Shown: piece after piece, positions 23,188 through 32,329 of the stretch
Position numbering within the stretch: the first letter of the stretch is position 1
Layout of the letters: the number at the start of each line of letters is the position of its first letter
Program-made: the position numbers and the translations under genes
Assembly: GCA_902616855.1 (NCBI GenBank)
Contig: CACMUL010000002.1
Span: 62,001-126,000 of the forward strand
Direction: 5' to 3'
Source of the DNA: an uncultured Alphaproteobacteria bacterium
GTDB lineage: Bacteria; Pseudomonadota; Alphaproteobacteria; HIMB59
DNA length: 64,000 nucleotides
The notes under the pieces: model-generated
Databases searched by the model: none
What the model was told of the DNA's origin: nothing
The model's input: only the letters and a program-made list of their open reading frames with translations

Positions 23188-23273
23188 TAGGTCGTGAACA
23201 TTTTTGTTTAAATGTGCCGAATCTCACCCCGCATGAGAAAGCTTTATTCATATAAAGTTGGCACCACGACCTA
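23188..23273 (+). ncRNA. Candidate structured leader RNA upstream of TRAP dctQM
   Basis: 9-bp perfect closing stem TAGGTCGTG (23188-23196)/CACGACCTA (23265-23273), stacked GTGCC (23214-23218)/GGCAC (23260-23264), internal hairpins TCTCA/TGAGA and CTTTAT/ATAAAG. Confidence 0.6.
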
Positions 23274-23322
23274 TCAATATACTCTCTTTAATATGTTTAT
23301 TGTCTATATATAATCTGCTGCT

Positions 23323-23850
23323 ATGTCTGCTTTGGCACAATTATCCAAATTTATTGATCGATTTAATACAATCATAGGATATCTATGTGCTTTTTTTGTT
23401 TTCTCTATGGTCATAGTTGTATTCACTGTTGTCGTCTTAAGATATGGGTTCAATATTGGATTTATATGGATGCAAGAAGTTTATGTTTGGCTTCATAGTT
23501 TTGTTTTTATGTTGGGTGCTGGTTTTACTTATTTAGCTAATGAACATGTCAGAATAGATGTCTTTTACCGAGAGGCATCAAAAAAATATAAAGCCACTGT
23601 TGATCTATTTGGAAATATTTTTTTACTTTTACCTTTTTTATATATTATTTGGAATTACAGCTATCCCTTTGTATATAGATCTTTTTTAATGGGGGAGGTT
23701 TCTAGAGAAGCGGGCGGTATGCCTGCTTTATATATTTTAAAAAGTGCAATACTATGGTTTTGTTTAGTTTTATTTCTTCAATTAGTCTCTAATGTAATTA
23801 AATCAATACTAACACTTTCAAACTATCATTTGTCTGATAATAAATCATGA
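23323..23850 (+). CDS. dctQ: TRAP transporter small permease subunit (DctQ)
   Basis: Four-TM DctQ-like protein with FIWMQEVYVWLHSFVFMLGAGFTYLANEHVRIDVFY; followed by DctM. Confidence 0.92.
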   Translation: MSALAQLSKFIDRFNTIIGYLCAFFVFSMVIVVFTVVVLRYGFNIGFIWMQEVYVWLHSFVFMLGAGFTYLANEHVRIDVFYREASKKYKATVDLFGNIFLLLPFLYIIWNYSYPFVYRSFLMGEVSREAGGMPALYILKSAILWFCLVLFLQLVSNVIKSILTLSNYHLSDNKS

Positions 23851-25223
23851 TTAGTCCTGAAATTTTAGCAATTGTAATGTTTGTAACAACATTGGGGTTA
23901 TTACTTTTCGGTTTTCCCGTTGCTTTTACACTCGCTGGAACAGCTCTTCTGTTTGGATTTTTAGGAGATGCTCTGGAAATATTTAATTTCAGAATGCTAG
24001 GATTTTTTCCTCAACGCATTTTTGGAACAATGATTAATGAGCCCCTTGTGGCTGTGCCCCTATTCATTTTTATGGGAATAATGTTAGAAAAAACAAAAAT
24101 TGCAGCCGGACTATTACATTCAATTGGTGAACTTTTTGGGACCACAAAAGGAGGTCTTGGAATAGGTGTTGTAATAGTGGGTATGTTGTTAGCTGCATCA
24201 ACAGGCATTGTTGGTGCAACAGTTGTTACAATGGGAATGTTATCTTTACCCTCAATGATGAAAGCTGGCTATGATCAAAAAATAGCCACAGGCACAATTT
24301 GTGCCGCTGGTACATTAGGACAAATAATACCCCCCTCAATTGTTTTGGTTTTACTTGCAACAATTTTACAGGGCGCAAATGAAGAAGCAGCGATGTTAGT
24401 TGGTAATTTAGCTCCAGATCCGGTTACAGCAATTGATTTATTTGCTGGTGCTATTCTACCTGGATTGATGTTAGTAGTCTTATTTATAATTTTTATTTTC
24501 ATATACGCTAGAATAAACCCATTAAGTTGTCCACCTGTTGAAACTACCAAGTCAAGAACTGAGATATACATTGAAGCTGCTAAATCAGTTGTGCCTCCCA
24601 TAACTCTTATTGTGCTAGTTTTAGGCTCAATTTTATTTGGAATAGCTACCCCCACAGAGTCTGCATCAGTAGGGGCTGTTGGAGCTGCGATAATTGCACT
24701 GTTAAAGGGTGAATTAAATTTCAAGAACATTAAAGAGACAGCTTTAGGAACTGTAAAACTTAGTTCATTTGTATTTGTAATTTTAATTGGTGCCTCAATG
24801 TTTTCTCTTGTGTTTCGTGGTTTTGGTGGTGATGAAATGATAGAGCATTTTCTTGGAACTCTACCTGGTGGGCTTTACGCAGCACTAATTTTAGTAATGA
24901 TAGTAATTTTTCTATTAGGTTTTTTCCTAGACTATATCGAAATAATTTTTGTCATCGTTCCATTAGTTGGTCCAATATTAATTGCAAACGGAGCAGACCC
25001 CTTATGGTTAGGTATTCTTATTTCACTGAATTTACAGACTAGTTTTTTAACACCTCCTTTTGGATTTTCTTTATTTTTTTTAAGAGGAGTGGCCCCAAGT
25101 AGTATTAAAACTAGAAACATGTACAGAGGCGTAATTCCCTTCATAGGAATTCAGGTATTAGCTATATTAATTGTTGGTTTTTATCCTGAAATAGCAACCT
25201 GGTTGCCAAATAAAATGTTCTGA
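23847..25223 (+). CDS. dctM: TRAP transporter large permease subunit (DctM)
   Basis: Typical DctM TM pattern, GTLGQIIPPSIVLVLL, TPTESASVGAVGA, TSFLTPPFGFSLFFLRG motifs. Confidence 0.95.
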   Translation: MISPEILAIVMFVTTLGLLLFGFPVAFTLAGTALLFGFLGDALEIFNFRMLGFFPQRIFGTMINEPLVAVPLFIFMGIMLEKTKIAAGLLHSIGELFGTTKGGLGIGVVIVGMLLAASTGIVGATVVTMGMLSLPSMMKAGYDQKIATGTICAAGTLGQIIPPSIVLVLLATILQGANEEAAMLVGNLAPDPVTAIDLFAGAILPGLMLVVLFIIFIFIYARINPLSCPPVETTKSRTEIYIEAAKSVVPPITLIVLVLGSILFGIATPTESASVGAVGAAIIALLKGELNFKNIKETALGTVKLSSFVFVILIGASMFSLVFRGFGGDEMIEHFLGTLPGGLYAALILVMIVIFLLGFFLDYIEIIFVIVPLVGPILIANGADPLWLGILISLNLQTSFLTPPFGFSLFFLRGVAPSSIKTRNMYRGVIPFIGIQVLAILIVGFYPEIATWLPNKMF

Positions 25224-25230
25224 TATATAG

Positions 25231-25260
25231 ATCATCCCCGAATAGGTATCGGGGATGATT
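25231..25260. terminator. Bidirectional intrinsic terminator between dctM and dctP
   Basis: ATCATCCCCGA-ataggta-TCGGGGATGAT hairpin between convergent genes. Confidence 0.85.
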
Positions 25261-25272
25261 TTAATTTTATAT

Positions 25273-26400
25273 TTATGCTGATGGATAAGTAAATGGGAGA
25301 CTTCTTACTCTCATGTACTCTTTTTCAGATGTATTTGTCCATCTCAGAATTGATGATCTAAATTCAACAATATGTGAGAAAAGAGCCTGAGAAATAGGGT
25401 CTTCCGCTGCTATTGAGCTACAAACCTCTCCTGCTCTTTGACCCAATGCATTCATAACTGGATCTGGTAATTGTCTCATTTGAACACCATGCTCATTAAT
25501 AAGTTTTTGATACGAACTATCGTTTGCAGCTTGGAACATAGATAGAACTTCCATGTTAACTGCCTTAGTTGCGATTGTGACTAGCTCTTTAGTTGCGTCA
25601 TCAAGTTTTTCCCACTCAAACATATCTATTGAACAATCTAAGATAGTTGCTGGCTCATGCCATCCTGGGTTATAGTAATACTTAGCTGCTTGGTGTAATC
25701 CTTTACCTAAGTCAGCAGCAGGACCAATCCATTCTGTTGCATCAATCGCACCTGAGGCAAGTGATGGAAGCACATCCGCTCCAGCCAAAAGAACTGTATT
25801 AGCGCCAAAAGATTTTAATACCTCTCCACCAAGACCAGGCATTCTGATTTTTAGACCTTCAAAGTCTGCAAGTGAATTAATTTCTTTATTAAACCAACCA
25901 CCCATCTGGTTTCCAGTATTACCCATTGGAAGAAATTTTACACCGATAGCATTATAAGCTTTGTCTGCTGCTTCAATTCCTCCACCATAGTAACACCATG
26001 CATTTTGTTCTTGAGCCGTTAAACCAAAAGGTAAAGCTGCAGAAAAAGATGGAGCCATACTAATGTTTGTCCAATAATAACCTGCACCATAAGCCATTTG
26101 AGCGGCTCCAGATCTTACTGCGTCCAATGACTCAAGTGCTGGTACTAATTCGCCACCATGATAAACAGTAATTTTTAGTTTATCAGAAGCATTGTTAACG
26201 TAACTTGCAAATCTATCTATTGCTTGACCAAGACCTCCTGCTTTACCAAAAGCAGAACATGCAATCCATTCCATGTGTCCACCTGATATTGCTGGTGCTG
26301 GAAATGAAGAAACTGCTGCGGCGCCCAGTGCTGCAGCACCTGCACCTTTAAGGAAATTTCTTCTTTTCATGGTCTTATTATTAGTCCTCTTTTTTGCCAT
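25273..26400 (-). CDS. dctP: TRAP transporter substrate-binding protein, TakP-like (2-oxoacid type)
   Basis: Tat-like signal MKRRNFLKGAGAAALGAAAV; DATEWIGPAADLGKGLHQAAKYYYNPGWHEP motif typical of the TakP family. Confidence 0.9.
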   Translation of the reverse strand: MAKKRTNNKTMKRRNFLKGAGAAALGAAAVSSFPAPAISGGHMEWIACSAFGKAGGLGQAIDRFASYVNNASDKLKITVYHGGELVPALESLDAVRSGAAQMAYGAGYYWTNISMAPSFSAALPFGLTAQEQNAWCYYGGGIEAADKAYNAIGVKFLPMGNTGNQMGGWFNKEINSLADFEGLKIRMPGLGGEVLKSFGANTVLLAGADVLPSLASGAIDATEWIGPAADLGKGLHQAAKYYYNPGWHEPATILDCSIDMFEWEKLDDATKELVTIATKAVNMEVLSMFQAANDSSYQKLINEHGVQMRQLPDPVMNALGQRAGEVCSSIAAEDPISQALFSHIVEFRSSILRWTNTSEKEYMRVRSLPFTYPSA

Positions 26401-26432
26401 AAATATTCCCCTCCTATATTAGAAATAATTAA

Positions 26433-27323
26433 TTATTTTTTATTTGCTATCATTATACCAACAATCACAGATAAAATTCCAGCGTAATGATAACTCTGTA
26501 ATGTTTCTTGGAAGACTAAATATGCAAGAATTCCACCAAAAATAGGCATTAAATGGAGAAAAGGGCCTGATTTATTTGGGCCAATCAAAGCTACACCAGT
26601 ATTCCAGCAAATATATGACAAGATGCTAGGAAAAGTTCCGGTATAGCCAATTACTAATAAGGTTTTGTGGTCAAATACTATGAAATTGTTTTGAATTATA
26701 ACGTCATATAAATAAACAGGTAAGAGTAAGATTACTGTAAATACAAATGATAAATATAAAAAACTAAATCCTGAAACACCTGTTTCATTTTTTTTTAGAA
26801 ATATTGAATACAATGCCCAAGATATAACAGCAAGTAGAATGAATAAATCTCCAGAGTAAAATTTTGAATCAAATATATTTTGATAGTTACCTTTTGTTAT
26901 AACATAGCTAACACCAATAAGAGATAAAATGACACCTAACATTTGAAACAAGTTTGTTTGGTTTTTATAAATCAATTTGTTTAAAAGGATTATCAACATG
27001 GGGGTTGTCGAAATAACTAATAAAGAATTAATAACAGTTGTCGCTGTTAGACCAATATAAGTTAATGTGTTAAAAAGTGTTGGACCAGTTAAAATGATCA
27101 AAAAAACCATTCCTGGTTGTTTTTTTAAAAGGGTAAAGTCAACTAAAGCATTTTTTAAACAAAAGGGGGTTAAAATAATTAAAGCTATTACCCACCTATA
27201 AAAAGATAACGATAAGGGTGATACTAAATCCTCAACTGAAGATAATCTTCCTACTATAAAATTGCCTGACCAAAATAAGGAGGCAAAACATAAAAAGATC
27301 GCTGCTTTAAGAGAAACACTCAC
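26433..27323 (-). CDS. EamA/DMT-family transporter
   Basis: Ten-TM repeat architecture, FWSGNFIVGRL N-terminal motif, C-terminal EamA repeat. Confidence 0.85.
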   Translation of the reverse strand: MSVSLKAAIFLCFASLFWSGNFIVGRLSSVEDLVSPLSLSFYRWVIALIILTPFCLKNALVDFTLLKKQPGMVFLIILTGPTLFNTLTYIGLTATTVINSLLVISTTPMLIILLNKLIYKNQTNLFQMLGVILSLIGVSYVITKGNYQNIFDSKFYSGDLFILLAVISWALYSIFLKKNETGVSGFSFLYLSFVFTVILLLPVYLYDVIIQNNFIVFDHKTLLVIGYTGTFPSILSYICWNTGVALIGPNKSGPFLHLMPIFGGILAYLVFQETLQSYHYAGILSVIVGIMIANKK

Positions 27324-27332
27324 TTAGATTTT

Positions 27333-28484
27333 TTATTTTAAATTTTCAATAGCAATTGCTAGACCTTGACCACCGCCAATACACATACTTGCAACACCAA
27401 ACTTTTGTTTTGTTCTTCTAAGTTGATGAGACAAAGTTGTAATAATTCTTGCACCTGAACAGCCAATGGGGTGTCCTAATGCAATAGCACCCCCAGCAAT
27501 ATTTAATTTACTTGGATCAATCTTTAAAGATCTTTGGACAGCAACTGAAGTTGCAGCAAACGCCTCATTGACCTCAACCAAATTAAAATAGTTAATATTT
27601 ACACTCATTTTCTTCATTAATTTCTGTATAGCTGTAATTGGCGTAACACCCATATAATCGGGATTACCAGCTGAGGACGCCCAAGATAGTACTTTTGCTA
27701 TTGGTTTAATTTTGTTAGAAGTTACATATTTTTCAGAAGCTAAAGCTAAAAAACTAGCACCATCATTTAATGAAGAAGCATTTCCAGCAGTAACTGTTCC
27801 AGATTTTTTAAAAACAGCTTTTAATTGGCTTAATTTTGGCAAAGTCGTGTCTTTTCGAACTTCATCTTTAAGGGGTGTTTTTGTCAATTCGTTTTTGAAG
27901 TAATTGTTTTTAATAGCCTTATAAGTTTTTAGATAAGACTGATAAGCAAATTGATCTTGGTCTTGTCTTGTAACATTATATTTTCTTGAAACGTTTTCAG
28001 CTGTTATGCCCATATGTTCTTTTGAAAATGCATCTGTTAGGCCATCGTTAACTAAAGTGTCTATAAAGATATTGTTTCCTAATTTTTTTTCTCCAGTTCT
28101 ACTCAGATACGCATGGCGTGCCCTTGACATACTTTCTTGACCACCAACAATTAATAAATTTGACTCTCTGGAATAAATTTTAGATGAACCATCTATTGTA
28201 GCTCTCATACCACTTCCACAAACTTGATTTACTACATAAGCAAAGGATGTCTGTTGCATTCCGGAACCTAGTGCAACTTGCCTTGCTGTATTCATTCCTA
28301 GTCCACTTGTTAATACTTGTCCTAAAATTAATCCTTCAACTTCTTTTGTATTGATTGTTTTGTTTCTATCAAATAATTCTTTGAGACAAGAGGTTCCTAA
28401 TTCTACTGATTCAGTTTTTTTGTAATTACCTAAATAAGCTCCTATTGGTGTTCTAACTGCATCGATTATAAAAACATCACTCAT
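27333..28484 (-). CDS. Acetyl-CoA acetyltransferase (thiolase)
   Basis: VVNQVCGSGMRA, NVNYFNLVEVNEAFAA-like, GGAIALGHPIGCSGARI, MCIGGGQGLA motifs. Confidence 0.95.
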   Translation of the reverse strand: MSDVFIIDAVRTPIGAYLGNYKKTESVELGTSCLKELFDRNKTINTKEVEGLILGQVLTSGLGMNTARQVALGSGMQQTSFAYVVNQVCGSGMRATIDGSSKIYSRESNLLIVGGQESMSRARHAYLSRTGEKKLGNNIFIDTLVNDGLTDAFSKEHMGITAENVSRKYNVTRQDQDQFAYQSYLKTYKAIKNNYFKNELTKTPLKDEVRKDTTLPKLSQLKAVFKKSGTVTAGNASSLNDGASFLALASEKYVTSNKIKPIAKVLSWASSAGNPDYMGVTPITAIQKLMKKMSVNINYFNLVEVNEAFAATSVAVQRSLKIDPSKLNIAGGAIALGHPIGCSGARIITTLSHQLRRTKQKFGVASMCIGGGQGLAIAIENLK

Positions 28485-30393
28485 TAATATTTATCTTTCT
28501 GTATTCAATTACTGACTCAGGATTTGCCAACGATCCCAAGTTCTGCACTTTATCATTATTGATAATTTTTTTGACAAGTATTTCAGAGTTTTTACCACTT
28601 TTTGTTCTTGGAATATCTTTGACAATAAATATTTTCCAAGGAACATGCCTTGGACTAAGCGATGTCTTGAGGTGTTTTTTCAATATTGTATTAAAATCAA
28701 CATTAATTTTTGTGTTTAACAATTTCAAAAAAAGGACAATTTTTTCATCATTTTTAGTCAAATAACCTGTTGCCAAACAGTCCTCGATCCAATGAAATTT
28801 TTGTAAGCAACTATATATTTCACCTGTTCCTATTCTGACACCACCTGGATTTAAAGTAGCATCTGATCTTCCAAAGATTAGATAACCTCCATTTTTGGTT
28901 TTTTTCACATAATCTCCATGAGACCATATGTTTCGAAATTTTTTAAAATATGCGGATTTATACTTATCATGCAATCTGTCATTCCAAAAGTAGATAGGCT
29001 TAGAGGGGAAAGGGGTCTTGCAAACTAGCTCTCCTGTCTTTTTGGTTGGCTTGCCGTGATCATTGAAAACATCAATATCCATGCCCAAGCCCGGTCCTTG
29101 AATTTCACCTGAATAGACAGGTAAAGTTGGTATTCCTAACATAAAACACGAAACTATGTCTGTACCGCCACTCACTGAGTGTATAAAAGATTTTGAATTT
29201 AAACTTTTATTAATAAAATTAAAAGTGTCTGGGCTTAAAGGAGAGCCAGTTGATATAAAACAATTAATTTTTTTTAAAATATCTTTTTTATTTGATTTAT
29301 AATTATTCTGGATAGTTTCATAAACTTTTGCTCCCGCACCTAGCATTGTTGAATTAGTATCTTTTGTAATATTTATAACTCGATTTATATTTGGATAAAA
29401 TGGGGAGCCATCATAAAGAACGATTGAGGAACCTAGTAGTAAGTTTGAAACTGTCCAGTTCCACATCATCCACCCGCAAGTAGTTAAGAAAAGCATCTTA
29501 TCTTCAGATTTAACATTTGTGTGTAATGCTAGTTCTTTTAAATGTTGAAGGAGTGAGCCTCCGTGGCCGTGCGTAATACACTTGGGGAGCCCTGTCGTTC
29601 CACTAGAAAATAAAACATATAGGGGATGATTAAAGCTCAATGATATATTTTTATTAAGTTTTGAATATTTTTTTTGATTGTAAATTTTTTTTAATTCAGA
29701 AGTGTTATTTTTTGAAGGATAGCTAGTTTTTAAAATTAGTGGATTATTTAAATTTGCTTTTAATGTTCTTAAGTTTTTTGAATATTGAAATTTCTTGCCG
29801 TTATAAAAATAATAGTCAGCAACAATTAAAAGCTTAGGCTTAAGCTGGGAAAATCTGTCAATCACTGCTTGTGTTCCAAAGTCAGCAGAGCAAGAAGACC
29901 AAACTGCACCAATTTTTGCTGCAGAAAGGAAGCTTATTACTGTATCAGGTATATTTGGCAAATATCCAACAATTACGTCACCTTTTTTAATGCCTTTATC
30001 TCTAAAAAAATTGCTTAATGCATTAATTCTTTTATTTAAATCACTATAAATAATTTTTTCGCTGAATTTGTTTTCTCCAATAAATTCAATGGCCAAATCT
30101 GATGAATTATTTTTTGAAATTAAATCGTAATAATTAAGATTACTGTTATCAAAAAAAATTGAATTCCAAAAAGATTTTTTTTTGTAAGCTTTAAAAAATC
30201 TTTTCCTCTCAAGGTCGATATTAAAATACTCAACTATAGACTCCCAAAACTCACCAGGGTTCTTATTAGTCCATGACCAAAGCTTGTTATAATTTAAAAA
30301 TTTTTTAGAGAGTTTTTGCTCTAAATAGGTCTGAAATTTATAAAGGTTTGTAGATTTAATAAATTTTCTACTTGGCTCAAATAACTTATCCAT
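28477..30393 (-). CDS. Acetoacetate--CoA ligase
   Basis: AMP-binding motif LFSSGTTGLPKCITHGHGGSLLQHLKE, SGGTDIVSCFMLG, GGVRIGTGEIY. Confidence 0.92.
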   Translation of the reverse strand: MDKLFEPSRKFIKSTNLYKFQTYLEQKLSKKFLNYNKLWSWTNKNPGEFWESIVEYFNIDLERKRFFKAYKKKSFWNSIFFDNSNLNYYDLISKNNSSDLAIEFIGENKFSEKIIYSDLNKRINALSNFFRDKGIKKGDVIVGYLPNIPDTVISFLSAAKIGAVWSSCSADFGTQAVIDRFSQLKPKLLIVADYYFYNGKKFQYSKNLRTLKANLNNPLILKTSYPSKNNTSELKKIYNQKKYSKLNKNISLSFNHPLYVLFSSGTTGLPKCITHGHGGSLLQHLKELALHTNVKSEDKMLFLTTCGWMMWNWTVSNLLLGSSIVLYDGSPFYPNINRVINITKDTNSTMLGAGAKVYETIQNNYKSNKKDILKKINCFISTGSPLSPDTFNFINKSLNSKSFIHSVSGGTDIVSCFMLGIPTLPVYSGEIQGPGLGMDIDVFNDHGKPTKKTGELVCKTPFPSKPIYFWNDRLHDKYKSAYFKKFRNIWSHGDYVKKTKNGGYLIFGRSDATLNPGGVRIGTGEIYSCLQKFHWIEDCLATGYLTKNDEKIVLFLKLLNTKINVDFNTILKKHLKTSLSPRHVPWKIFIVKDIPRTKSGKNSEILVKKIINNDKVQNLGSLANPESVIEYRKININE

Positions 30394-30784
30394 CTTTATT
30401 TTTCATTAATCTTTGAAGGTCATCTGGTATTTTACTTGGAGCTCCTTGAGAATTGACGCAAACCATCAAAATCTTTGATTTAAAAATAATATTATTTTGT
30501 TTGTAAATATTTTGTTCGAGCTCAAATGATGCATTTTTAAGAGACAAAATATTGCTTCTAACAGTTAATTGATCCTCTAGTTTGCATGACTCAATATAAT
30601 CACATTCAATCTTTTTTACTAAAAAAAGTCGATCGTGATCTTTCAATAAAGAATTCAGTGTGAATCCCAATTCATTGATGATTTCAGTACGGGCTCTTTC
30701 AATAAATTTTAAATAATTTGCGTAATATACAACTCCACCAGAGTCTGTGTCTTCATAATATATTTTGAAGTTGTATTGGAACAT
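30386..30784 (-). CDS. Acyl-CoA thioesterase, YbgC/4-hydroxybenzoyl-CoA thioesterase family
   Basis: YYEDTDSGGVVYYANYLKFIERARTE hot-dog motif. Confidence 0.92.
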   Translation of the reverse strand: MFQYNFKIYYEDTDSGGVVYYANYLKFIERARTEIINELGFTLNSLLKDHDRLFLVKKIECDYIESCKLEDQLTVRSNILSLKNASFELEQNIYKQNNIIFKSKILMVCVNSQGAPSKIPDDLQRLMKNKDG

Positions 30785-30864
30785 TAAGTAGTCAGACCTA
30801 AATACAATATATAAGTTATAATAATTATAACTATTCCAAATATTAAATATCTATATTCATTCAT
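30784..30864 (-). CDS. Putative 26-aa membrane microprotein (MNEYRYLIFGIVIIIITYILYLGLTT)
   Basis: Hand-translated; stop TAA overlaps the thioesterase ATG (TAATG); single hydrophobic helix; too short for the ORF track. Confidence 0.5.
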   Translation of the reverse strand: MNEYRYLIFGIVIIIITYILYLGLTT

Positions 30865-30891
30865 TAAATTAAATACCTATTATAGAAATAC

Positions 30892-31107
30892 TTAGGATAT
30901 TTTTTCTCTCTTAAAATAATAAATCATTTTGTGTTTTGAAGGGATATCAGATTTATCTTTAATTACATTGACCAACTCCCAACCTTCTTTTCCACCTTTG
31001 TTAAGCCAGTCATTTTCCGACTTTAATTCTTCATCATCTAAATATTGGGTATAAATTCTATACTCCCACTTTGAATGTTCTTTTTTATCGAAAGTTGGGT
31101 TAATCAT
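30892..31107 (-). CDS. Hypothetical protein, DUF4177-like
   Basis: WEYRIYTQYLDDEELKSENDWLNKGGKEGWELVNV...MIYYFKR; start at MINPTFDKK preferred so as not to overlap the next ORF. Confidence 0.6.
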   Translation of the reverse strand: MINPTFDKKEHSKWEYRIYTQYLDDEELKSENDWLNKGGKEGWELVNVIKDKSDIPSKHKMIYYFKREKIS

Positions 31108-31118
31108 TTCTTTATAAC

Positions 31119-31355
31119 TTACGCATTTAAATTGTAGAAAAACCATACTGCAGATAAACACCAAAGTGTTAAAAAAATCTTACCTAGTTTATCTGCCTTT
31201 TTAAAATGTGATTTCATTTCATTAAGCTGAGCTAGATTTTGCCCATCTTGTTTTTGAGAGTCCTTTAATTTTTTTTGGTAAAAGAATTTGTATATATTTA
31301 TTGCACAAGTCCATCCTGTTAGTATGTAAAAAATAGAGCTAGATAAAGTTGTCAT
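31119..31355 (-). CDS. Hypothetical small membrane protein
   Basis: Complete ORF, two hydrophobic segments flanking a charged middle; same strand spacing as neighbours. Confidence 0.6.
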   Translation of the reverse strand: MTTLSSSIFYILTGWTCAINIYKFFYQKKLKDSQKQDGQNLAQLNEMKSHFKKADKLGKIFLTLWCLSAVWFFYNLNA

Positions 31356-31396
31356 CTTTCTAATATAAACCTACTCCATGGTTCTTGCTAGTTTTA

Positions 31397-32329
31397 TCAA
31401 TCTTGATATTGGATAAAAGTAGGTTTTATAACCTGGTTATCTTTGTCCCCCAAAGAGTCACATGAGTATCCTAAGTCAGATAACATTTCAGAGAAAATTT
31501 TGTTTGTGCATTTTTTTGCTCTAGCAATTCCATCATACCAAGCTGTGATTTTACCGTTAAAATCTTTAGGAGCATTATTTTGATATATACCATATCGAAA
31601 AGAGGGTCCGTAAGATTTTCCATTGTAAGAATAAATATTAGTTATAAAGCCCTCTTCAGCATATTTTAAATCTCCATTGATATAAAGTTTTAGAAATCCA
31701 TCATTGCCCCAACTTGCATGAATAATTACATCATGCCATTGGTTAAATAAAATATTTTCTGGAATTACCGTTGCAGTCTCATCAGTCTCTACAACAGTTT
31801 TTTTTGTACAGTGCGTTCTATTAATGGCTAACCCTTTAAATTTTTTTTTATATTGAAATATAAAAACATTTTCTGAACCATTTTCTCTACAGTGAGGAAA
31901 AACTTTATTTTCATATGATAATTTCATTTGTCCAAATTGAATTAAATGATTGTCAATTTCTTTATGAGAAGTTGACGAATAAGTAAGCTCAGAATTGTCT
32001 ATAAAAAATGACCATGCATACCAATTTTCTCCTCTCTCTTTTGTATTTATAAAAGTCTCAGTTCTTCCAAAAGAACCCTTAAATTTTCCCCTTTCACAAT
32101 CAAAGTCTTTACAATCAAGTGCTCTAAACTCAAATTTGTGTGATGATTCACCAAGTCTTGAAAATTCAGTGTCGACGCTTTGACTCCAATCTTTACCAGC
32201 ATCTAATCCATGTTTTTCAATAGTTGGCCAACCAATACCCTTGTAACTTCCAACTTGTTCTCCATTTTTAAATGTTAAGCCCAAACAGAAACTGGGGATT
32301 AATAACAATAGAGCTAAGAGAGTTTTCAT
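31397..32329 (-). CDS. Secreted polysaccharide lyase-like protein (heparin/glucuronan lyase fold)
   Basis: Signal peptide MKTLLALLLLIPSFCLG; WYAWSFFIDNS, HQ-type LIQFGQMKL, NQWHDVIIHASWGNDGFLKLYINGD, YGIYQNN motifs resemble the Polysacc_lyase (PF14099-type) family. Confidence 0.7.
   Translation of the reverse strand: MKTLLALLLLIPSFCLGLTFKNGEQVGSYKGIGWPTIEKHGLDAGKDWSQSVDTEFSRLGESSHKFEFRALDCKDFDCERGKFKGSFGRTETFINTKERGENWYAWSFFIDNSELTYSSTSHKEIDNHLIQFGQMKLSYENKVFPHCRENGSENVFIFQYKKKFKGLAINRTHCTKKTVVETDETATVIPENILFNQWHDVIIHASWGNDGFLKLYINGDLKYAEEGFITNIYSYNGKSYGPSFRYGIYQNNAPKDFNGKITAWYDGIARAKKCTNKIFSEMLSDLGYSCDSLGDKDNQVIKPTFIQYQD

Noticed and set aside
24275-24730. Minus-strand 151-aa ORF antisense to dctM
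   Set aside because: No recognisable domain; dctM reading frame is complete and well conserved.
30814-30832. Perfect 19-bp palindrome AGTTATAAT-a-ATTATAACT as an operator
   Set aside because: It falls inside the candidate 26-aa ORF, encoding the Ile/Val run; AT-rich coding of VIIIIT explains it at least as well.
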